Origin: Comamonadaceae bacterium
Lineage (GTDB): Bacteria > Pseudomonadota > Gammaproteobacteria > Burkholderiales > Burkholderiaceae_C
Assembly (NCBI GenBank): GCA_007280205.1
Contig: QYPX01000228.1
Span: 1-38,600 of the forward strand
Length of the DNA stretch: 38,600 bases
Direction of reading: 5' to 3'
Under the pieces are notes generated by a model that saw nothing but the letters and a program-made list of their open reading frames with translations, was not told the DNA's origin and ran no database searches. Positions 17,095 to 23,334 of this stretch are shown here, piece after piece (positions within the stretch are counted from its first letter, which is position 1; the number at the start of each line of letters is the position of its first letter). The translations under genes and the position numbers were made by a program.

Positions 17095-17991
17095 CTATGC
17101 CAGCAGGAAAGAGGTCACGGCCTGAACCTGATCGTCTGCCACCAAGGTCGGCGCATGACCGACGCCATCAAACTGCAGCAGCCGTGCCCTCGGGCCACGC
17201 TGCGTCATCGCCTGCGCGGTCTCCAGCGTCAGCAGATCGGACTGTGCGCCCCGAATCAACAGGCTCGCCGCCTTGATGTTGTCATACAGTTGCCACAGCA
17301 TGGCCTCGCCCTGCGCCGCGGATTCCGGCGTTACCTGGCGAAACGGCAGCGCAATGGCCGGGTCGTAGCGCAGCGTGAGGTAAGCCGGGCACTCTGGCAT
17401 GGGTTTGACCATCGGCGCTGACAGCGCCAGCCACTGCGCCGGCGTGTGCGGACCAAAACTGCTGGAGGTCGTCCACAGTGCGTCTGCCGCCTCCTGCAGC
17501 GAGGCGAACTTCCCGGTCTGCCCCAGGTACTCGCCAATGCGCTGCAGCGCCTGCCACTGCATCACCGGCCCCACATCGTTGAGCACCAGGCGGCGAATCG
17601 GCACGGGTAGCGGCAAGTCCGGCTGACCGCACAAAATCAGGCCTATGACGCCGCCCATGCTGGTACCCACCCAGTCCAGCGTGGTCGGGCGCAAATGCGT
17701 CAGCAGGACCAGCATGTCGGCCGCGTAAGCGGGAATCTGATATCCGGTCGGGTCTTGCAGCCAGTCGCTCTGGCCGCGACCGGCAACGTCCGGGCAGACG
17801 ACCCGAATCGGAGTCGTGGCCTGACGACACAAGGCCTGCGCCAGCGTATCAAAGTCGCGCCCCTGGCGCGTCAACCCGTGCACACACACGACGACATGCG
17901 AACTCTGCTCGTCACCCCACTGCCAGTAGGCCATGCGGTGTCCGCCCGTCGCATCCGGACACATTAGGTAATTCAGCGTAGCTTCAGTCAT
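17095..17991 (-). CDS. Alpha/beta hydrolase
   Basis: A 298-residue alpha/beta-hydrolase fold protein. VVVCVHGLTRQGRDF supplies the HG oxyanion region, GTSMGG is the nucleophile elbow with the catalytic Ser, SDLLT near residue 265 could carry the acid, and GVGHAPTL the catalytic His. There is no signal peptide, so it is cytoplasmic. I chose the ATG at 17991 (MTEATLNYLM). The frame continues far upstream but is then antisense to bdhA. It diverges from bdhA by 54 bases and is followed by relA. The substrate is unknown. Closeness to 3-hydroxybutyrate genes makes a hydroxybutyrate ester or oligomer possible, but this is inference. Confidence 0.85.
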   Translation of the reverse strand: MTEATLNYLMCPDATGGHRMAYWQWGDEQSSHVVVCVHGLTRQGRDFDTLAQALCRQATTPIRVVCPDVAGRGQSDWLQDPTGYQIPAYAADMLVLLTHLRPTTLDWVGTSMGGVIGLILCGQPDLPLPVPIRRLVLNDVGPVMQWQALQRIGEYLGQTGKFASLQEAADALWTTSSSFGPHTPAQWLALSAPMVKPMPECPAYLTLRYDPAIALPFRQVTPESAAQGEAMLWQLYDNIKAASLLIRGAQSDLLTLETAQAMTQRGPRARLLQFDGVGHAPTLVADDQVQAVTSFLLA

Positions 17992-18045
17992 GGTGAAATC
18001 ACTGGTCTCATAATCCCTGCATCGTAATTCAATCGGAGTATCAAT
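17992..18045. promoter_or_regulatory. Divergent promoter gap between hydrolase and bdhA
   Basis: The 54-base gap holds a CATAAT at 18009-18014, a good -10 candidate for bdhA that would leave a leader of about 25 bases, and a GGAG binding site at 18035-18038, seven bases before the bdhA ATG. A matching -35 could not be identified. Nothing clear is seen for the hydrolase. Confidence 0.4.
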
Positions 18046-18816
18046 ATGCTGAAAGGCAAAACCGCACTTGTCACCGGATCCACCAGCGGCATTGGTCTTG
18101 GCATCGCCAAGGCACTGGCCGCGCAGGGCGCCAACATCGTCCTGAACGGCTTTGGTGACGTGCAGGGCCCGACAGCCGAAGTGGCAGCGCTGGGCGTGCA
18201 GGTGGCTTACCACGGTGCCGACATGAGCAAACCGGCCGAAATCGAAGCCATGATGCAGTTTGCTGCCGAGCGTTTTGGCCGTGTCGACATCCTCGTCAAC
18301 AACGCCGGCATCCAGCACGTGGCGCGCATCGAGAATTTCCCGGTCGAGCGCTGGGACGCCATCATCGCCATCAACCTGAGCAGCGCCTTTCACGCCACGC
18401 GATTGGCCCTGCCCGCCATGAAAGCCGCCAACTGGGGCCGCATCATCAATGTCGCCTCGGTGCACGGTCTGGTCGCCTCCGCCGAAAAGTCTGCCTACGT
18501 CACGGCCAAGCACGGTGTGGTCGGACTGACCAAGGTCACAGCGCTGGAAAACGCCACCACCGGCGTTACCTGCAACGCGATCTGCCCGGGCTGGGTACTG
18601 ACGCCGCTGGTGCAAAAACAGGTGGATGCCAAAGCCGCAGCACTGGGTTTGTCAGACGCCGAAGCAAGCAGCTTGTTGCTTGGTGAAAAGGAGCCGTCCC
18701 AACAATTCACCACGCCAGAAGAACTGGGAGCACTGGCCGTCTTCTTCTGCTCGGCCGCCGGTAACAACGTGCGCGGCGTGGCCTGGAACATGGATGGCGG
18801 CTGGACCGCGCAATAA
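18046..18816 (+). CDS. bdhA: 3-hydroxybutyrate dehydrogenase
   Basis: A 256-residue short-chain dehydrogenase that oxidises D-3-hydroxybutyrate to acetoacetate with NAD, a step in use of polyhydroxybutyrate. The Rossmann motif TGSTSGIGLGIA is at residues 10-21 and NNAG at about 85-88. The catalytic set is Ser138 (NVASVHG), Tyr151 and Lys155 (SAYVTAKHG). The segment SVHGLVASAEKSAYVTAKHG closely resembles known 3-hydroxybutyrate dehydrogenases. The start has a GGAG seven bases upstream. It is followed after 19 bases by the iron-containing alcohol dehydrogenase, likely in one operon. Confidence 0.93.
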   Translation: MLKGKTALVTGSTSGIGLGIAKALAAQGANIVLNGFGDVQGPTAEVAALGVQVAYHGADMSKPAEIEAMMQFAAERFGRVDILVNNAGIQHVARIENFPVERWDAIIAINLSSAFHATRLALPAMKAANWGRIINVASVHGLVASAEKSAYVTAKHGVVGLTKVTALENATTGVTCNAICPGWVLTPLVQKQVDAKAAALGLSDAEASSLLLGEKEPSQQFTTPEELGALAVFFCSAAGNNVRGVAWNMDGGWTAQ

Positions 18817-18835
18817 GCACTTGAGGAGACCCGGC

Positions 18836-19990
18836 ATGTCACAGTTTTCTTTTGAAACAGCGCCCCGGATCCTGTGTGAACAGGGCGGCGCCGATCGGCT
18901 CGGCGAACTTGCGATCGGACTGGGTATTTCGCACGTCTTTCTGGTGACTGACGCCGGCTTGATTCAGGCCAGGATGATTGCCGGTGCCCTGGCCTCCCTG
19001 GCCGACGCCAAAGTTCGGGTAACCGTATTTTCCGAAGTACAGGCCGACCCGCCGGAGCAGGTGGTGGAAGCGGCGGTCCGGGCCGCGCTTGCGGCCGGCG
19101 TTGACGGCGTTGTCGGTTTCGGTGGCGGCAGTTCTCTGGACAGCGCCAAACTGGTGGCCCTGCTGGTGCGCACACCCCAGGCACTGCCCGCCATTTACGG
19201 GATCGGTCTGGCGCGGGGTCCGCGCCTGCCGCTGATCCAGGTGCCAACCACCGCCGGGACCGGCTCCGAGGTGACCCCGATTTCCATTCTGACCACACCG
19301 AGTCATGAAAAAAAGGGGGTGGTCTCACCCCTGCTCTACCCGGATCTGGCGCTGCTCGATAGTCGCTTGACACTCGGGTTGCCCCCTGCGGTGACCGCCA
19401 TGACCGGCGTGGATGCAATGGTGCATGCAGTGGAAGCCTTCAGCACCCGCTTGAAGAAGAATCCGCTGTCGGACGCGCTGGCGATCAAGGCCCTGCAATT
19501 GCTTTACGCCAACCTGAGCGCGGCCGTCAGCGATGGCCAGGATCCGGTGGTGCGCGAGAACATGCTGATCGGTTCCCTCTTTGCCGGCATGGCCTTCGCC
19601 AATGCGCCTGTTGCTGCGGTGCACGCGCTGGCTTACCCGTTGGGAGGTCACTACGGTCTGCCTCACGGCCTGTCCAATTCGCTGGTCTTTGTCGCCGTGC
19701 TGAAGTTCAATCTGCCGGTGGCGCAGGCGTTGTACGCAGAGCTCGGCCGCTCCATCCTGCCGCCACTTGCTGGCGCACCCGATGACGAGGCCGCAGCTGC
19801 CTTCGTGGCCGCCATCAGCGCGCTTGTGGCCACCATGCCGTATGCCCAGTCCTTGCGTGCTGCCGGCGTCAAGCAGGAGGATTTGCCGATGCTGGCACAG
19901 GACGCGATGAAGATCGGACGTCTGTTGGTCAACAACCCGCGCGATGTCACACTGGAGGATGCGCTGGCCCTTTACCAGGCTGCCTTCTGA
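18836..19990 (+). CDS. Iron-containing alcohol dehydrogenase
   Basis: A 384-residue group III (iron-dependent) alcohol dehydrogenase. VGFGGGSSLDSAKLVALL binds NAD(P). PTTAGTGSEVTPISIL is the family signature, and DAMVHAVEAF and HALAYPLGGHYGLPHGLSN hold the metal-ligand Asp and His residues. The ATG at 18836 has a GAGGAG seven bases upstream. The gene follows bdhA closely. It could reduce or oxidise a short alcohol or 4-hydroxybutyrate, or be a lactaldehyde/maleylacetate-type enzyme; the substrate is not set by the sequence. Pairing with bdhA suggests oxidation of hydroxy acids or alcohols released from storage polymer. Confidence 0.9.
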   Translation: MSQFSFETAPRILCEQGGADRLGELAIGLGISHVFLVTDAGLIQARMIAGALASLADAKVRVTVFSEVQADPPEQVVEAAVRAALAAGVDGVVGFGGGSSLDSAKLVALLVRTPQALPAIYGIGLARGPRLPLIQVPTTAGTGSEVTPISILTTPSHEKKGVVSPLLYPDLALLDSRLTLGLPPAVTAMTGVDAMVHAVEAFSTRLKKNPLSDALAIKALQLLYANLSAAVSDGQDPVVRENMLIGSLFAGMAFANAPVAAVHALAYPLGGHYGLPHGLSNSLVFVAVLKFNLPVAQALYAELGRSILPPLAGAPDDEAAAAFVAAISALVATMPYAQSLRAAGVKQEDLPMLAQDAMKIGRLLVNNPRDVTLEDALALYQAAF

Positions 19991-20009
19991 GCCCAAGCCG
20001 GTCGGCCAC

Positions 20010-20720
20010 CTATTTCAACTGCACCGACCCCGACACGGTCACGACCACCGAAGTCTTGCCAGCCTCAACCGGAACGGGTGCGTCTGCAAGGCCGGCCCGA
20101 GCCTCCATTGCCAACATGCGGGGTCGCGCTGAAAAGCTCTGGTCATTGGCGCTGATGTTGACCTCGCGCAGGGTATAGCCGGCAAAGCCAAAACTCCGGC
20201 TGATGTCCGTGGCTCTGGCCTTGAAGCGTTCAATCGCCATGCTTTGCGCCTCGCCTTCCACTTTGGCACGTTGATCGCGGCTCAGACCGAAGGCAACCGC
20301 GTTCACGGTGAGTGTCTGTATCCGCCCCGCGGTCGACCCGATGCGCGCAAAATCGCGCCCCTCCAGAACCAGTTCAGCCGATCCTTGCCAACCCGTTGAT
20401 TTGCCGTCCCGCCCATAATGCGGCGTCACGCTAAAGTTGCCACTGCGCACATCAAGCTGACCTGCCTGAGCCACTTTGCGTGCTTCTGCCAGGGCGGCGT
20501 CGATAGCCGTCTTGAGCTGGCCCTGCACCGAACCAGCGTCGCTGCCATCGCGCGTCGTGCTCATGACAATCGACAGCAAGTCCTGCTGCACCTCCACCAC
20601 GCCAGTGGCTGACAGTTGCACGATGTTTTGTGCCGCAGGATGCTGGGTCTGTTGGGCAAAACCAGCGGCGGATCCCGCCAACATGGCGCATGCTGCGCCG
20701 ATTCTGATGAACTTGTTCAA
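20010..20720 (-). CDS. Periplasmic SIMPL-domain (DUF541) protein
   Basis: A 236-residue exported protein of the SIMPL/DUF541 family. The N-terminus has a signal peptide, NKFIRIGAACAMLAGSAAG, with a likely cleavage at GFA-QQ. The mature part shows the family pattern: VQLSATGVVEVQQDLLSIVM at the start, then GRIQTLTVNAVAFGLS and TDISRSFGFAGYTLREV. The start is a TTG at 20720 with AAGGAG five bases upstream, better than any ATG or GTG nearby. Family members are periplasmic or outer-membrane-linked; some are involved in stress responses, but no general function is established. It lies 39 bases after the small secreted protein, and its 3' end converges on the alcohol dehydrogenase with 19 bases between. 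Confidence 0.88.
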   Translation of the reverse strand: MNKFIRIGAACAMLAGSAAGFAQQTQHPAAQNIVQLSATGVVEVQQDLLSIVMSTTRDGSDAGSVQGQLKTAIDAALAEARKVAQAGQLDVRSGNFSVTPHYGRDGKSTGWQGSAELVLEGRDFARIGSTAGRIQTLTVNAVAFGLSRDQRAKVEGEAQSMAIERFKARATDISRSFGFAGYTLREVNISANDQSFSARPRMLAMEARAGLADAPVPVEAGKTSVVVTVSGSVQLK

Positions 20721-20759
20721 GCCGACTCCTTTTGAAACCAACGCCGCCCACGCCTGCCC

Positions 20760-21041
20760 TCAGGGACGATCCGGCTGGCTCGCGGGTCGCTGCCCTCGCA
20801 GTTGCCGCCGCAAGTCGGCGCGCTCCTGTTCCGACAACTGCCGATGGGGTGACGGTGCGGCTGCGATCTGCGGGCGGGTCGCCAAGTCCTGCGCGCCTTG
20901 AGCCTTCAGGGCCTGGCGCAATTCCACACGACGCTGTTCCGTCAAGCTCTGCGATGCGCTGGTTTGCGGCCGCGCTGTCGGTTGCGCCCAGGCGCTGCCC
21001 AGGATGAGCGGGAACAATAAGAGGAATTGAATGGGTGCCAC
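20760..21041 (-). CDS. Small secreted hypothetical protein with two similar segments
   Basis: A short reading frame with a hydrophobic leader, PIQFLLLFPLILGSAWA followed by Q, that looks like a signal peptide. The mature part of about 75 residues is basic and contains two related segments, LTEQRRVELRQALKAQG and LSEQERADLRRQLRGQRP. I do not recognise the family. The start is uncertain: GTG at 21041 gives a compact leader, but GTGs at 21056 and 21119 are also in frame and none has a good binding site. Coding is supported by the leader and by the close spacing to the SIMPL gene. It may be an envelope protein acting with SIMPL (inference). Confidence 0.55.
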   Translation of the reverse strand: MAPIQFLLLFPLILGSAWAQPTARPQTSASQSLTEQRRVELRQALKAQGAQDLATRPQIAAAPSPHRQLSEQERADLRRQLRGQRPASQPDRP

Positions 21042-21081
21042 GGCGCCATTGTTCACCCATTGGTTTGTGCACAGGAGAAAG

Positions 21082-21161
21082 ATTTGTAACAGCTTGTCAA
21101 CACCAACCAAAATTTGCACTTTTCACCGTGGCGAGACTGCAAAATCAGCTTTGTTACAAAT
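21082..21161. promoter_or_regulatory. Inverted GTTAC repeats upstream of ompR
   Basis: ATTTGTAAC at 21082-21090 and its exact reverse complement GTTACAAAT at 21153-21161 frame the gap between the small secreted gene and ompR. Each arm holds GTTACA, which resembles the half-sites described for OmpR in enterobacteria. Binding by the OmpR-like regulator encoded next to it, with autoregulation, is an inference. Confidence 0.4.
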
Positions 21162-21175
21162 TCACGGGTGTATTC

Positions 21176-21907
21176 ATGAGCCAACCCTCTGCACGAAACG
21201 ACAAGATCCTGGTGGTCGACGACGATGCCCGCATCCGCGACCTGCTGCGCCGCTATCTGACGCAGGAAGGCTTTGATGTGGTGCAGGCCGAGGACGGCAA
21301 GTCGCTGACCCGTATCCTGCTGCGCGAGACCGTGGACCTCATTGTGCTGGACCTGATGATGCCCGGCGAAGACGGTCTGTCAGTATGTCGCCGCCTGCGT
21401 GCAGCCAATGACCGTACACCGATCATCATGTTGACCGCCAAGGGTGAAGACGTGGACCGCATCGTCGGCCTGGAAGTGGGCGCGGACGACTATCTCGGAA
21501 AACCGTTCAACCCGCGTGAACTGCTGGCACGCATTCATGCCGTGCTGCGGCGGCGTCCGGCGCCGGAGGCACCAGGCTCACCGTCCAGCGAAAACGAGAT
21601 CGTCAATTTTGGCCCGTTTTCCTTCGATCTGGGTGCCCGTACTCTCAAGCGTGGCGACGAGGATCTGCCGCTGACCACCGGTGAATTCGCCATGCTCAAG
21701 ACACTGGTACGTCATCCACGCCAGCCGCTGTCGCGCGAAAAATTGGCGCAACTGGCGCGTGGTCGCGAGTTTGAGCCCTTCGACCGCAGTCTGGATGTGC
21801 AAGTTTCGCGCCTGCGCAAACTGGTCGAAATCGACGCCGCCAGCCCGCGCTACATTCAAACCGTCTGGGGCGTTGGCTACGTTTTTGTACCTGACGGCGC
21901 CGGGTGA
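21176..21907 (+). CDS. ompR: Response regulator, OmpR family
   Basis: A 243-residue DNA-binding response regulator. The receiver domain (about 10-125) has the acidic pair at 15-17 in VVDDDAR, the phosphorylated Asp59 in LDLMMPGEDG, Thr87 in MLTAKG and Lys109 in YLGKPFNPRE. The C-terminal winged-helix domain ends with DVQVSRLRKLVE and YIQTVWGVGYVFVPD. The FNPRELLARIHAVLRR segment and length match OmpR. I chose the ATG at 21176 (MSQPSARNDK). Its stop overlaps the sensor kinase GTG (GTGA), so the pair is coupled. OmpR/EnvZ systems control the envelope in response to osmolarity or pH; which genes it controls here is unknown. Confidence 0.93.
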   Translation: MSQPSARNDKILVVDDDARIRDLLRRYLTQEGFDVVQAEDGKSLTRILLRETVDLIVLDLMMPGEDGLSVCRRLRAANDRTPIIMLTAKGEDVDRIVGLEVGADDYLGKPFNPRELLARIHAVLRRRPAPEAPGSPSSENEIVNFGPFSFDLGARTLKRGDEDLPLTTGEFAMLKTLVRHPRQPLSREKLAQLARGREFEPFDRSLDVQVSRLRKLVEIDAASPRYIQTVWGVGYVFVPDGAG

Positions 21908-23244
21908 GCCGATTGCGCTCGCCCTGGCGCCTGAGCCTTTTCTGGCGCACCTTCTTTCTGCTGGCCCTGCTGCTGATCGGCAGCATTCTGGCCTGGCTGC
22001 AAACGCTGCGTTCACTTGAATTTGAGCCGCGCGCGATCCAGACGGCGCAGCAGATGGCTTCGCTCGTCAATCTGAGCCGCGCGGCCCTGATTCACTCGGA
22101 CTCGATTGCCCGTGTTTCCCTCATCAAGACCATGACCGAGCAGGAAAGTGTGCGCATCGTACCGCGCGAACCTGGCGACCGCTTCGAGCCTTTTGAGCGC
22201 GACGCGCTGGGCCAGCGCATTGCCCAGGAACTCAGCGCCAGACTTGGCCCGGGCACCGAACTGGCCAACAGCGTGAACGAAGAAGAAGGCTTGTGGGTTG
22301 GCTTTGCCATCGATGGCGACAACTACTGGATGCGCACCAATCGGGACCGTTTCAACCGCACGGCGGGTCGCACCTGGATCGTCTGGCTGATCACGGCGGC
22401 GGCACTCTCGCTGGCCGGAGCGGCCTTGATTGCGCGACTGATCAACCGCCCCCTGAAGGAACTCTCGTTCGCGGCGAGCCGGGTGCGCGAGGGCGACTTT
22501 GACGCCAGCACGCTGGACGAAACGGTGGCCACCAGCGAGATACGTGCCGTCAATATCGGCTTTAACCGCATGAGCCAGAAGCTGGCGAAGATCGAGCAGG
22601 ACCGCGCCATCATGCTGGCGGGCATTTCGCACGACCTGCGCACACCGCTGGCACGCTTGCGCCTGGAAACCGAACTCAGCGTGACGGACGATGAAGCGCG
22701 GGCCAACATGGCCGCTGACATCACACAACTCGACGCCATCATCGGCAAGTTTCTCGACTACGCCCGTCCCGACAAGGTGCAGTTGACGACGGTGGCGCTG
22801 CCGCAGGTGCTTGAGACCTGTCTGTTCGGCTATCGCAACCGAACCGATATGCGCATTAATCTGGACCTGGATGAGGGCTTGCTGGTGCTCGCCGATCCCG
22901 TGGAGCTTGCCAGGGTGATTAACAACCTGCTGGAAAATGCAGGCCGCTACGGCAAGTCGGTAGACACCGGTGTGGCGGTACTCGACATCGCGGCCAAAAC
23001 TCGCGACAAATGGATTCTGATTCGGGTACGTGATCACGGCATCGGCGTCTCCGAGGCGCAACTGGACAATCTGACCAAGCCGTTCTACCGGGGTGAAGCC
23101 GCTCGCACCGCAGCCAACGGCGCCGGGCTCGGCCTGGCGATTGTGGAAAAAATCGTCCTGCGCATGGGCGGCACCTTTGTCCTGAGCAACGCCCCGGGCA
23201 GCGGTCTGGTCGCCAACATCAAGCTACAGCGCGCCAGTCCATAG
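21904..23244 (+). CDS. envZ: Sensor histidine kinase, EnvZ type
   Basis: A 446-residue membrane sensor kinase. A first membrane helix lies at about 12-32 (FFLLALLLIGSILAWL), a periplasmic part of about 120 residues follows, and a second helix at about 157-176 (IVWLITAAALSLAGAALIA). Next are HAMP, and the H-box AGISHDLRTPLARLRLE with phospho-His243, the same number as in E. coli EnvZ. The ATPase domain has the N-box INNLLENAGRYG and G-box GLGLAIVEKI. The start is a GTG overlapping the ompR stop. The kinase would phosphorylate the neighbouring regulator. The periplasmic part gives no clue to the signal. Confidence 0.92.
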   Translation: MSRLRSPWRLSLFWRTFFLLALLLIGSILAWLQTLRSLEFEPRAIQTAQQMASLVNLSRAALIHSDSIARVSLIKTMTEQESVRIVPREPGDRFEPFERDALGQRIAQELSARLGPGTELANSVNEEEGLWVGFAIDGDNYWMRTNRDRFNRTAGRTWIVWLITAAALSLAGAALIARLINRPLKELSFAASRVREGDFDASTLDETVATSEIRAVNIGFNRMSQKLAKIEQDRAIMLAGISHDLRTPLARLRLETELSVTDDEARANMAADITQLDAIIGKFLDYARPDKVQLTTVALPQVLETCLFGYRNRTDMRINLDLDEGLLVLADPVELARVINNLLENAGRYGKSVDTGVAVLDIAAKTRDKWILIRVRDHGIGVSEAQLDNLTKPFYRGEAARTAANGAGLGLAIVEKIVLRMGGTFVLSNAPGSGLVANIKLQRASP

Positions 23245-23248
23245 TTGC

Positions 23249-23332
23249 CGTCATTGCGAGGAGCGCAGCGACGCGGCAATCCATGCAGCCCAAAGTCATG
23301 GATCGCCACGGCCTGACGGCCTCGCGATGACG
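23249..23332. repeat. Long imperfect palindromic repeat between envZ and ygiQ
   Basis: The two halves pair imperfectly over about 35 bases, from CGTCATTGCGAGG on the left to CCTCGCGATGACG on the right, around a short loop near 23286-23296. This type, with GTCATTGCGAGGAGCG and GCGGCAATCCATG, is a widespread bacterial intergenic palindrome. It fills almost the whole gap between two convergent genes and could serve as a bidirectional terminator or mRNA end protector (inference). Confidence 0.8.
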
Positions 23333-23334
23333 AG

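Noticed and set aside
17992-18615. Long N-terminal extension of the alpha/beta hydrolase
   Set aside because: This part is antisense to bdhA; family sequence begins at the ATG at 17991.
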